From assembly GCA_963920525.1 (NCBI GenBank), contig OY986438.1, forward strand, positions 188,557,888 through 188,621,887: a stretch of 64,000 nt of DNA, in the 5' to 3' direction. The position numbers and the translations under genes are program-made. Below, one piece after another: positions 1 to 10,038 of this stretch. The first letter of the stretch is position 1. The number at the start of each line of letters is the position of its first letter. The DNA is from Dichetophora obliterata (taxonomy: Eukaryota > Arthropoda > Insecta > Diptera > Sciomyzidae). The notes under the pieces are model-generated. The model searched no databases. It was given only the letters and a program-made list of their open reading frames with translations, and had not been told where the DNA came from.

Positions 1-479
1 CCAAAATTTTTGGAAGATATATATTCACAACATTTTAGTGGTATAAAATGTATACTATGCGTCTTACAAAGTCAAAAACTTTATTTTTGTAATGAATTAA
101 GTTTATTTTATCGATATTTAGCCCCTTTTTCGACTTATCGGCCATTCAAAATATTGAACTTGACCCGGGTTCGAATACTGGCCGGGCTATGGTCCTACGC
201 TATAACCTTTCTTTTCTTGTTTCTGATAAAAAATAACTTTGGAATACACAAGAATGATTTATACACAAAAATTATTTCGTTCAGCGGTTCTTGAATTTGC
301 CGGCAGCCACACAAATGCTCAATATTTAGAAGTGTAATTTATATATACCTATTAGTACTGAAATTGTAAAAGGAACCTTTTGCAAATGGATCCAAAATTC
401 AATAGGGAATAGCCAAAATCTCTTCAGTGAGTGTTGGTTATTCATTAAGTTATACATATGTATATCGAGCCTAAGAAAT

Positions 480-740
480 CGGTTTTTGAAGCGAAGCTTT
501 TTACGCCTCGTTTTGTGATTTGCTTCAGTGAAATCTCAAAAACGAGACTTTTTTTTTATACAGCTTTTTCTTAGAATTGTTGTTGCTTTTTTTACTTGCG
601 TCTATTAAAACTAAAGATATAAAAAATATTTCTAAAAAATATAAAATTAAAAATATTTCTTTGTAAGCGTAAGCAGTGAGAATTGAACTCGCACCATTCC
701 GATCGAGAGTCTTATACACTAGCCATTACTCCAAAACCCT
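480..740 (-). mobile_element. tRNA-derived SINE, copy A
   Basis: On the minus strand this begins with a tRNA-like head: an A-box-like stretch (GGAGTAATGGCTAGTG) and a B-box-like stretch (GAGTTCAATTC) near 680-735. A body follows that contains AAAGCAACAACAA and the tail motif AAACGAGGCGTAAAAAGC. The same head-body-tail order recurs on the plus strand at 26546-26790, with clear similarity in the body and tail. An RNA polymerase III type head joined to a shared unrelated body defines a SINE. The tail carries short self-complementary segments. It could instead be two tRNA-pseudogene-bearing copies of another repeat, but the shared tail argues for a retroposon family. Confidence 0.6.
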
Positions 741-893
741 GTGTGTCTTCATGTGGTTGCTTCAATATTAAGTATTAACTGAAGCTATGACAAGAATATA
801 TTAAAAGGATATGCTATTGTGCATTAATACATATTCTATTGTGAATGCGTAAAGCTATGATGCAGCAGATGATAACAATCGATCAAAAGCATT

Positions 894-1037
894 GGGTCTG
901 TTCGGAAATGCTTGATAAAAAAAAACTACATTTTAGAATGTTTGACGTTTGCAGTGCAGCAAAGTGGACCTTTTTCGAACATTTTTTTTTATGTTAAAAA
1001 GCATTTTGCGCATCAAGATGCATTTCGAAACAGACCC
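894..1037. mobile_element. Short TIR element (MITE), 144 bp
   Basis: Imperfect terminal inverted repeats start GGGTCTGTT and end in the complementary AACAGACCC; they run about 25 bp with small gaps. The element is flanked on both sides by ATT (891-893 and 1038-1040), a possible 3-bp target duplication. It has no coding capacity. Confidence 0.6.
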
Positions 1038-1277
1038 ATTGTGCATTAGCTACCCAAACAACAAAAGTAGCAAGGTACCATTGAACGGGTTGGAAATTAT
1101 CACAAGATGCCAATTCTTTTAGGTGTAGATTTTAATTGCGAATTCAGACATGAATGTTCATAGGCTCTAAAATTTAAGGTATTTTTAGGATTTTTTAAAA
1201 AGTTAAAATATAAAACAACAATATTTAAACTTTTAAGGTATATTTTAACACTCATTCATCATAAAAAAAATATTTGT

Positions 1278-2185
1278 TTGAATTTAAAAAATCTTGTTCA
1301 AAATGGCGCTCTGAAGAAAGAAGTTTTTACGGTTCTTTCTAATTTAGACACAAAAAATTTGATTCCGCCGTTGTTTTTTAAAAATAGTGCAGCCTCGTTA
1401 TGCACTACTCTAATTTTGATTTATAACAAATCGTTCTCGTTTGAGGTTATGTTAGATGAGTGGAAAATTGCCTATATATCTCCTATCTACAAAGCAGGCC
1501 AAAAAAGCATTGTCGAAATTTATAGGCGTATCGTAAAACTTTCGGTTATACGTAAAATTCTAGACAAACTTGTAAGCAACTGATTATTCCAAGAAATAAA
1601 AAACTATATTTCTACAGATCAGCATGGTTTCTGCGCAGATAGATTTGCATGCACCAATCTGGCAATTGTTACTAAATTAGGAACTACAGTTATTAAAAAC
1701 TTATTATAACTTACAAGTCGATACGCTATACACAGACTTTGTCAAAACTTTTGATGTCTAGACCATTAAGCTCTTATTTTTAAATTAGAGAAATTGGGCT
1801 TTCACTCTAGCCTTTTGCATTGGTTGTTGGATTTATGTAATAGGAAATTGATGGTAAAGGTTAATAACAACTTTTCTAGACAAATAGGTGCTATATCAGG
1901 AGTTCCTCAAGGTACTCACCTGGGTCCTCTTTTATTTATTGTTTTTATGAACGATGTATCCTTTATTTTAAAATATAGCAAATGCTTAGTATAAGCGGAT
2001 GACATAAAAATTTTCATGTCTGTCAAAGATTCGAGTGACTGCTTTATTTTCCAGAATGATGTCGATGCACTTATTTCCTGGTGTTGCAATAACGTACTTT
2101 AATTGAACTACAGTATGAATCAAAGTAACTGTCGCACCTATATTAATACCAATTACACAAAAAGAAGCACCACTGGAAAACAAAT
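1278..2185 (+). pseudogene. Non-LTR retrotransposon reverse transcriptase relic (Jockey-like)
   Basis: This is a decayed reverse transcriptase of a non-LTR retrotransposon. The early finger region reads DEWKIAYISPIYKAGQK, followed by a degenerate YRPIS-type motif at about 1455-1550. DQHGF lies near 1618. The thumb-side motif SGVPQGTHLGPLLF is at about 1897-1940. The catalytic YADD box has lost its tyrosine to a stop codon (TAA GCG GAT GAC at about 1993). At least three stop codons and a frame change break the reading frame between about 1580 and 1790. No endonuclease domain, 5' end or poly(A) tail was found, so it is a fragment. Motif spacing resembles Jockey-type elements, but the clade is uncertain. 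Confidence 0.85.
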
Positions 2186-3080
2186 GTGGTTTTTTTACGA
2201 CTCTGGCATTTATTGTACACTTATTGCATGAATCGTTTCAAAAGTTTTGTCAATAATTATAATAATATTGCGAAAGGAAATAAGTGCAGAGATCCTTCGC
2301 CAGCACGCAGGTTGCAGTATCATATTTTCCGAGGAAAAACTCTTGTTTTTGCAAGCAAGCCACAACTCGCATAATGGTAAAGTGTACATGGCAGAAATTT
2401 CTAAAGAAAAAAAAAGTATAGCAGTAAGGAGACTGCCGACCGAAGCGAAAACCTATATATAAAATATTAGTATTCCCTGCAAGACTTTGTCCTGTCACGG
2501 ACCGCTTTACTGCTTTATAAAAATTTTCATGCTAATCGGAAAAACTTTTTATATTTTCACTCTCTGTCTTTGATTATATCTTTCAAAATATTTATTTATT
2601 CAGATAGCATTTATATTTTATAATTACACCAAACTATATTATTAAATTTAAATTGGATATTGCTGATATAAAAATAAAATACAGGGAGCACTATTAAATG
2701 AAAAATAATCTTCATAAAAAAGCTTGCACTAAATTTAAAGTCGACTTTATTTTGACAATGATAATGGGCCATTATATTTTAAATTATGGGTATTAATATA
2801 AAAAAAACAGAGTAACACATAAACAAAAATACAAATTAAACTTATTTAAAAAAATTAATATACACATAAAATACGTACACATAGAATTTGTATTTACATA
2901 AATTTCATTGAATTTCATTTACATTATTTTCACTGTTTGCGTTAATAATTGAATTATATTCTAAAAAAGATACTATAGGCGTATGCTGAAGTAAGAAACA
3001 AAATTTTTTTGGACGATGCAGTCACAGTCATGATAAAATTATTATTAGGTAGCCTTGACAACTACTTATTTTCTCACGAG
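2186..3080. other. No gene seen
   Basis: AT-rich DNA after the reverse transcriptase relic. I see no coding pattern, TIR pair or tandem repeat here. Confidence 0.5.
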
Positions 3081-3082
3081 CT

Positions 3083-3309
3083 GCAACCATCGAATTTCAC
3101 ACAAAAGAAAACAATATAAAGTGCCTTTGTCACACACATTGGCAGCTTTCAGCGGAGTCAATAGTTGGCATCTGTTTTTTTTAAATTTGAGTGAGAAACC
3201 TTTGCAATTAAATGATCCATTCACAACAGGTGACTCCTCTGAATGCGACGATGTGTGTGACACACGTTCTCTATTTTGTTTTCTTTTGTTTGAAATTTGA
3301 TGGTTGAAA
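3083..3309. mobile_element. Foldback (MITE-like) element with about 60-bp arms
   Basis: The left arm (3083-3145) and right arm (3249-3309) are inverted copies at roughly 80 percent identity. Both share CAACCATC, ACAAAAGAAAACAA and a GTCACACACA segment. A CACGA occurs just outside each end, which may be a 5-bp target duplication. There is no coding capacity. Confidence 0.6.
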
Positions 3310-3453
3310 CACGAAATGTCACTCCTACCTATTATTTATTATACCATTATAGCTTTTTTCGTTTGACATGATTTTGACAGAATTGTAGGTTTTTTCGAAA
3401 AGGAATCAAAACAAACACAGAATATAAGGGGAACTTTTTAAAGTCTCTCCGTG

Positions 3454-3655
3454 TCGAGCCTGCCTGGGGCCGAATTACAGCATCCGTGATCGCGCAAAAT
3501 TACGAAGAGCACGACGAGACAAGTGCCTATCAATCTTGTACAATTTGGCTCGATCACGGATGCTGTAATTCGGCCCCTGGTTAATTCTAAAAGCGTCGTT
3601 TAAAAACCTACTTGCTGTCATGGCAGAATAACCAGGCAGGGCCGGCTCGATTAGT
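3454..3655. repeat. Small inverted-repeat unit, interrupted by a MITE
   Basis: CGAGCCTGCCTG before 3467 and GTTAATTCT after 3579 read together as an arm that is inverted in AGAATAACCAGGCAGG at 3626-3641. A further inverted copy of that segment lies far away at 6850-6873. The small element was therefore split by the 110-bp MITE at 3467-3576. Confidence 0.5.
3467..3576. mobile_element. Perfect-TIR MITE, 110 bp, CTG target duplication
   Basis: The terminal inverted repeats at 3467-3492 and 3551-3576 are perfectly complementary over 26 bp and begin GGGCCGAATTACAGC. CTG flanks both ends (3464-3466 and 3577-3579). Perfect arms suggest a young or selectively maintained element. A 3-bp CTG duplication with G-rich termini fits PIF/Harbinger-type MITEs, although the superfamily is inferred. 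Confidence 0.75.
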
Positions 3656-4169
3656 GCCCTCACGCGTTAAGGGCCAAATAGACTGCACAGACTGTTTGCG
3701 CAAACAAGACTTTTTTCTCGTCATAGCGACGACCATACACTACATATAATACTACATATAGACTTTGTTTGCGCAGACTTGATTTTTTAGTTCAAATTCT
3801 ATTAAATTTTTCTTTTCTGCTTCCATTTTTATATACCTCAGTAAAATAATTATATGTGCAACACTTCAAATGCAATTCTAAGCAAACGTAACTTAATTTG
3901 TTTTTATATTATTTTATTATTGAAATAGTATATGCATATGTAAATAGTATATGTAAAACAAGATATATCTTATTTAAAAAACTTGTTGTTATTAAAAAAA
4001 GTATAATGGTATGTTATAATTATGTTATGTTATTAATGTAATGTTCATAGAAAATATTTATATGTGCAAAACCGATTTTTATTGATTTTATGGAATAAAA
4101 TATAAATGTCTATAGATTTTATATAAGAATATGTCTTCTTTTCTTATATATGACTTGGTTAAGCGTGAA

Positions 4170-5456
4170 AGACATGAAGTACATCAACGATCTGAGGATG
4201 GAGCCATTCATTTTTGCCATTCATCTTAAATAACTGTTTTCAGATGCTTCATCGACTGGAACTGGCTCCCGTTTTTATATACTTGGGTCGAAAGAATGCC
4301 CCACAGGTTTTCGATAGGATTCAAGTCATGACTAACAGCAGGTCACTATAGTACGGGTATATTTTAGATTTATTGAAAGAAATTTGAGGCTCGGGAAGGA
4401 TTTGTTGGTGCGTTTTCATGCTGAAAAGTCCAGTTATCCTGATATTTATAGCATTTGAACTCAATAAACACACGATCTAATAATTCAATTTAGATTTGTG
4501 CATTCGATTTGCACGAAATTAATAACAGGGGAGACTTTCAAAGTATCTGAATCCAGCTGAAATCATCAATGATCTCCGCCCATGGTTACGTGCATACCTA
4601 ATTTGTCGTGGCTATCGCAAACTGTGCCAATATTTCTGGCAACCATCGGTCCCGTCAAGGTAAACCCTTTTCTCATCACTTAATATGACATTCCCAAATT
4701 CTTTCTCTGGCCGCAATGTGACATGGTAGGAGAACCTTGGGTGGAGAGAAGGGCGATTCATAGCTAACGTTGGAATTTTCATCCACAATTTGTTAGGTTC
4801 TGCTTCTCGTAACCCTTAAGCCTTTTCCACACTTTGGTCAACGCAACTCCAACTCAAGTTGCTAGCCTGTGTCATTTATACCGGAACCTTCAGATTAAGC
4901 AACTTGCACGCAACAAGTTTTCGACACGTTCTCAACCTGTTCAACGCAACGCGGCTTTCCGCAATTTTCATCGGCGACTTGTTGCATCAGTTTGTTTGTT
5001 TTGTGAATTCAAGTATTTGTAGTGCAGTAGGCTATATATTAATCAAGATAAATAAGCTAATTAATTAGTTCCTAATAGAATCTAAAAGAAGAAGAAATAG
5101 TTTGCAGGATGAATGAGCAAGTGTTAAGTATTAAATTAGTGCAAGAAGTCGAAAAACATCAGTTATTATATAATAACAATTATATGTTGCATGACTTTTG
5201 AAGCAAGTCTGAAAGCATTCGGTTTATAATTGCATTGCTTTTCAACTTTTTCGCAGCAAGACATCGAATTTGTATTTTTTGCCGTTGGTCAGTCACGGAT
5301 TTTCTTTCACTCCACTTGATTATAGCATAGTTGCCAGGATCTTCTAAAAAATTTGTTATGGTGTTTCGGTGACGATTTGTCCTAGCAGCTATAGCACCTA
5401 CCTTTATACCGGCTTCATTTAAGCCTTTTATATTTCAACGACTTCCACGTGGCATT
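4170..5456 (-). pseudogene. Tc1-like transposase relic, split by an insertion
   Basis: On the minus strand the N-terminal part begins MPRGSR near 5456. It continues with an HTH-like stretch (AGIKVGAIAARTNRHRNTI) and a NFLEDPGNYA segment, running to about 5190. After foreign DNA, the catalytic part resumes at about 4810. The first catalytic region is SDEKRVYLDGTDG (near 4640-4680), the second is WTFQHENAP (near 4405-4435) and the third is DLNPIENLWG (near 4300-4330). The second catalytic aspartate appears as glutamate in QHENAP, where the family usually has HDNAP. Several stop codons and frame changes are present, so it cannot be active. The protein would cut and paste the element through its TIRs. 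Confidence 0.85.
4825..5190 (+). mobile_element. Foreign insert in the Tc1 element with a MADF-like start
   Basis: This stretch breaks the transposase between its HTH and DDE parts. Near its right end, plus-strand ATG 5109 opens a short frame reading MNEQVLSIKLVQEVEKHQLL then YNNN. It resembles the first helix of a MADF (Adf-1-type Myb/SANT-like) domain, usually written as L-I-x-x-V-E-x-H-P-x-L-Y. The homology stops at the junction with transposon DNA. MADF proteins accompany PIF/Harbinger transposons and also occur as host transcription factors. The source could be either a truncated Harbinger end or a captured 5' exon. Confidence 0.45.
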
Positions 5457-5876
5457 TTTATTTTAAAAATAAAATAACTCTAAAATGTGCTCATATTTTG
5501 TTTCAAAAATGTATTACCGTTATGTTTATGGTTTTTCTTACAGAGGTTATCAACAAAATTTCGTAATTTTTACGTTATAGCAGTTAAAACACAAAAAAGC
5601 AATTGTGCACATATAAATATTTTCTATTGCACATCCGAGATTTCACGCTATTTTCGATTAACGGTACTACGAATACGAGGAAAGGAAGAATTCTCTGTTC
5701 GACTAATAAATTCCATCCTTTAAAAAAAAATTTGGCAAACTCAAAAAATAGTATTTTTATAAACCAGGGAGAAAAAATAAAAAAAATATTTGTGCACATA
5801 TAAATACTTTACTAAGGTATTTCCCTTCACGCACGTCTTTACTCTATAAAACTTTCGGGATTATGGCAAGTCAATA

Positions 5877-6388
5877 GAGGGTTTCAGACGAACGTACTTG
5901 TACGCTGACATGTACGACGACAAACTAACGGGAATATTTTGTTGAGCTTTCAAACAATCGTACATGTGCGACGACTTCATTTCATTGCTGCCTCTCAAAT
6001 AGAACACATCGGCGTAATGGCTAAACAATTTTTTGATGACCTTATGATTTAGCAGTCATTTTTCATATATAGAGAATTGTTTATCAATTTTAATTAATTA
6101 TAAACAATTATAAAATGCTTCAAACGTTTTTCATATTAATTTTCTCTAATACTTTTTCCGCTTCGTTGCTGTTCACCCGCTGACGCTTTTAATGAAATGA
6201 AAAAATGCAGCGAGTCGGACCGACATGCGTTCATAACATCGTACATGTCGGTCCGACCGGCAGAAAAATCAAAAATTTTTGATTTTCGTCCGACATGTCG
6301 GTCCGACGGTCTCATTTGCTTTCGAATGATCGTACATGTCGTCGAGCATGCCCAAGTTATCGCACATGTACGATGGTCTGAAAGCCCC
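5877..6388. mobile_element. MITE with internal GTCGGTCCGAC repeats, 512 bp
   Basis: The ends are inverted copies: left GAGGGTTTCAGACGAACGTA (5877 on) and right complement GGGGCTTTCAGACCATCGTA (ending 6388). Both ends are flanked by TA. Inside, CATGTCGGTCCGAC-type segments recur three to four times between 6213 and 6310. No coding capacity. Confidence 0.6.
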
Positions 6389-6565
6389 TAATGTGATTTT
6401 CACTACACACTATACAGACGGTTTGCGCAAACACAACCAAAAATTAAAGTATTTTAATTTTTGCGCAGACATCTGCACAAACCTAAAATAGCCAAATACA
6501 CTGTCGAACAGTCTGCGCAAACACGTGTTTGCGCAAACAGTCTGTGTGGTCTGTTTGGCCCTTCA

Positions 6566-7667
6566 ACGAAGGGTGGAAAATGAAAAGTTTGACATAAGAA
6601 TATTATGTTTTCAATTTGTTAATAGTGCGGACACGTGGGTTAAGTTTGTGTTAATTTGAATGAAAATATTATAAAAGCAGTGTAAATAAAACTATAAAAT
6701 GCCGAGGAAGTGTTCAATTTGCAAAAAACCAAATAAACAAGTTTAACCAAAAATCAACTGCAAAACTTAAACATAAAGAAACTCGAGATGAACAGCCGAT
6801 TTTGACAACTAGCTCGCTTTTCTCTGCTTTCTACTTCATTCCTCTCCAAGTCGGCCCTACCTGGTTATTCTGCCTTGCTCGCTGTCTGTATTGATGACGA
6901 GAGTTACTCGGAAAAACACGATGACGCAAACCAAAGATTTACCTCTACCAAAATCGTTCAACGCGCCTAAAGAAGTTTTCACTTCAAAAATAAAATAAAA
7001 ATGTAACAATAATAACTCAACCTCATTATTTATAAAAATACAATTTTTATTGAAATTGACACAGAAATAATCGGTAAAAATAACAAACACCTACATTATG
7101 AACGCGGAAATGCAATGCGACGACTTTTGTTACCTTTGAGACTTAAAAGAATTGGCAAAAAAAAAAAAAAGCGCCACACTTAAGAAACCACATAAATTAC
7201 TGATAAACAACTATTTATTGTATGGAAGCCATAATTATAGAGCAATATTTCACACAAAAGGCACACTTCCTGCCATGCACACGCATCAACTTATTCGGTC
7301 GAATGTCGCCAATTGTATTTTGAGGGATAGCATGCGATGTCCTGTAAGACTTCTTTATGAATAACACATGTAATTGCTTGATTTTTTATTCAAGCACGAT
7401 TAAGCGTACATTTTAGCCTCGTAACCTTGAACAGTGAAAGTTCATTGATTTCGTCCTATAATGCTTTTGTGCAGAATATAATATTAATTTCAGGGATACA
7501 ATTCTTATTTGCATTGTGATTTTTCTGCAATAAGGATGAAATTAATAAAACTAGATATGTTTAAAGCAAAAATAAAAAACAAGTAAACATAATGTTCAAA
7601 TATAATATTAGAGGTGCTTTTTTAGCAATTTTATTATAATATTTTACAGAATTAATCTGGAAAACAT
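6566..7667. other. No gene seen
   Basis: AT-rich stretch. It contains only the remote inverted copy (6850-6873) of the 3623-3646 segment and an A-run at 7154. No coding pattern was recognised. Confidence 0.5.
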
Positions 7668-7689
7668 TACACACAGAAAAAAAAACATT

Positions 7690-8320
7690 GTTAAATCAAC
7701 TAGAAACATAATGATTTCACATGTTTCCCCAATGATTTTGCTTCATAGAGATTTATAGTAAAATCATTGTGATTTTCATGTAAGAATCGCAACAAATTTT
7801 CATGTTGAAACATTATGAAATCATGTAAAATCATTATGATGGTCATGTTGATTCCTTTTGAAATCATGTAAAATCATTATCATGATCATGTTGAATCATT
7901 ATGAAATCATGTGAAATCATTATGACGATCATGTTGAATTATTATGAAATTATGTTAAATCATTATGAAGTCATGTGAAATCATTATGAAATCATGTAAA
8001 ATCATTATTATGGTAATGTTGAATCATTATGAAGTCATGTAAAATCATTATTATGGTCATGTTGAATCATTATGAAGTCATGTGAAATCATTATGATAAT
8101 CATGTTGAATCATTATGAAATCATGTGGAATCATTATGAAATCATGTAAAATCATTATTATGGTAATGTTGAATCATTATGAAGTCATGTAAAAATATTA
8201 TGATGATCATGTTGATTCATTATGAAATCATGTAAAATCATTATTATGATCATGTTGATTCATTATGACATCATGTAAAATTATTATGATGGTCTTGTTA
8301 AATCATTATAAAAATCATGA
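7690..8320. repeat. Minisatellite of about 21-bp units (left arm, copy 1)
   Basis: About 30 units of the type ATCATTATGAAATCATGTAAA alternate with a variant such as ATCATTATGATGGTCATGTTG, giving a higher-order period near 42 bp. The same motif in reverse complement makes the right arm. The matching array in copy 2 is nearly twice as long. Confidence 0.9.
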
Positions 8321-8463
8321 AATCCAGCTGAATCCTTACCTCATTTTCAAATAAAAAGAACTTAAAGGTGGTTTTATTTTTTTATTGAAAAATATAAAAC
8401 GCATAATTATAAAACTTTATTTCTTCTCATATAAACATTCCTACGAGTCTATTATAAACATAT

Positions 8464-9517
8464 TTAATTTTTTCTCCAACTAAATAACTTTTCTCTGAAA
8501 CGTGCACGAAGTCCAATGGGTGGTATAGCTTCCTGTATATCTTCCTTTGATAAATACCTTAAGCTTTCGTAGAAAATTGAAGATTCTAAAAAAATATGCA
8601 TTTTGAAATTAGGGGTATTTACGAATCGTGCACTTCCCAGTGCAGTTGAGGACTTGTGCACTTTACAAAAACATAATACACGTACGTTAAAAATGTGCAC
8701 AAGTGGTTTTCTTTTGTAGCCTAAAAATTGAGGACTTGAACCTTTCACACTGAAAATTTTAACAGCTTTGTGAGTTATCCAGTGATATGAGCTTTAAGTG
8801 CTTGAATATTGTTGTTAGTGCTTTTTGTTAATAAATCTAAAAAGAATTATGTCAACGCCATGACTCGGCGTTTTGTCGTTGGATGGATGTTTCGTCAGGC
8901 AAAATAAAGCATGCATCCAACAATAAATTGACAAGCAATGCACCGACATACTTTGGCGATGAAAAACTGTGATAATGTACTAACAAAACCATCTAACAAC
9001 AACATGCAAATCGCGATGCTGTCACTGGGCAAGAAAAATACTAGTAATGTATGTTACTGTTGTTGCTAAAGGGCCACGGGAGCCCTCGTCTTTAACCGTG
9101 CTCATTCCTGTTGTAATAACTTTTTTAGAATTAGGCTGAGTTCCTAAATGCATTTATGCAATGCATCAGTGTGTTTTACTTTGAATTGGTTCGAAGCTTT
9201 TTAACCAAAACTGCGCAACTAGACTATTTTCAAGAATGTCAACAGAGTTGCACTGTTATCGTAACTAAATTTAGCACCAATTCAAAATGAAACAAACTGA
9301 TGCATTGCATAAATGCATTTAGGAACTTATCCTTAATCATATTTTGGGGATACTTACTTTTCAAGTAATGTTTCACTTCCGACAAACTAAATTGTTTTAA
9401 TAGTTCGTCGAGCTCAGCCTCATAGCTATCTTCATGGATAATAATATTTTCGAAGAAAACCACATTGCCTTCTGCTTCATCTACCTCCACTAGCACTTCT
9501 TCACTTGTATTTTCCAT
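8464..9517 (-). CDS. SAM-domain protein encoded inside a transposable element (2 exons)
   Basis: Exon 1 is 9358-9517, from ATG to a GTAAGT donor at 9357-9352. Exon 2 is 8464-8585, after a TTTTTTTAG acceptor, ending in TAA. Donor and acceptor phases agree. The joined 93-residue product has an acidic N-terminus, then LDELLKQFSLSEVKHYL (residues 36-52), then ESLRYLSKEDIQEAIPPIGL and RARFREKLFSWR. This is the five-helix pattern of a sterile alpha motif (SAM), a protein- or RNA-interaction fold. Neither half is a full SAM domain alone, which supports the splice. Copy 2 keeps both frames and both splice sites: 9 of 53 exon-1 residues and 2 of 39 exon-2 residues differ. The 772-bp intron contains a MITE. 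The splice is inferred; alternative acceptors upstream (for example near 8719) also keep the frame. Confidence 0.6.
9134..9332. mobile_element. Harbinger-type MITE in the SAM-gene intron, 199 bp (copy 1)
   Basis: Long inverted arms (about 50 bp) contain AGTTCCTAAATGCATTTATG and the complement. TTA flanks both sides (9131-9133 and 9333-9335). The same insertion is present at 59292-59490 in copy 2, so it predates the split of the two copies. Confidence 0.75.
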
Positions 9518-9604
9518 TAAACACTTTTTAATTTTTGCACGACACTACTTGCAGGTCGCGATTAAACTTCTGATATGCAAAAATTCACCAGAACTTAACG
9601 GAAC

Positions 9605-9790
9605 TTCTGAACATGATGCAGTAATGATTTTACTAGATTCCATAATGATTCTGCATGATGTCATAATGATTGTACATGAAATCATAATGATTCTACATGA
9701 AATCATGTTGATTAACTTTTTACATGATGCAATAATGATTTTAATGGTTCTTCATAATGATTTTGCATGAAATCATAATAATTTTACTCT
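9605..9790. repeat. Right-arm minisatellite of copy 1 (inverted units)
   Basis: Seven to nine units of the type CATAATGATTNTACATGAAAT are the reverse complement of the left-arm unit. They give the element inverted subterminal arrays. Confidence 0.8.
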
Positions 9791-9881
9791 GCAAAATTAA
9801 TACCAACACATACACACCATGGACGTGTGCGTGCGTGTTTTTTTACATGGATTTACAATGATTTTACAGGAAATCACAATA

Positions 9882-10038
9882 GGGCACTTCACGATTTTGT
9901 TGCATCGTTGCAAATGCAAAATAAACAGCTTTTACAAAAACAAAAAGCATTGAAAAGCTTTTGCTACATATGCTTTTTGTTTTTGTAAAAGCTGTTTATT
10001 TTGCATTTGCAACAATGCAACAAGATCGTGAATTGCCC
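9882..10038. mobile_element. Foldback MITE with about 70-bp arms, 157 bp
   Basis: The arms 9882-9950 and 9968-10038 are nearly perfect inverted copies starting GGGCACTTCACGATTTTGTT. TA flanks both ends (9880-9881 and 10039-10040). Copy 2 of the host element lacks this insert at the homologous place (about 60805), giving an empty site. The insertion is therefore younger than the split of the two host copies, or private to copy 1. Confidence 0.85.

Larger units (their letters stand above)
3836..5817. mobile_element. Tc1-type DNA transposon with double (IR/DR) ends
   Basis: The element is flanked by TA on each side (3834-3835 and 5818-5819). The outer repeats share AGTAAA and TTATATGTGCA (left 3839-3860, inverted right 5793-5815). 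A second inner pair is present: left 4047-4071 and inverted right 5603-5627, matching at 23 of 25 positions around TATTTATATGTGCA. Two repeats per end about 190-205 bp apart is the IR/DR arrangement known in some Tc1-like elements. The element is 1982 bp. Removing the foreign insert at about 4825-5190 leaves near 1.6 kb, the usual Tc1 size. Confidence 0.8.
3669..6564. repeat. Distant TIR pair enclosing a nest of elements
   Basis: The left arm at 3669-3704 begins AAGGGCCAAATAGAC. The right arm at 6527-6564 is its inverted copy with few mismatches, and both contain GTTTGCGCAAAC. The motif TTTGCGCA recurs several times inside each end (about 3764, 6420, 6464, 6510). The arms now enclose the Tc1-type element and the MITE at 5877-6388. 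This suggests a short TIR element blown apart by later insertions. No convincing identical target duplication was seen. Confidence 0.55.

Noticed and set aside
7690..8320. CRISPR-like regular repeats
   Set aside because: Units are contiguous, vary in sequence and have no spacers; the context is an insect transposable element.
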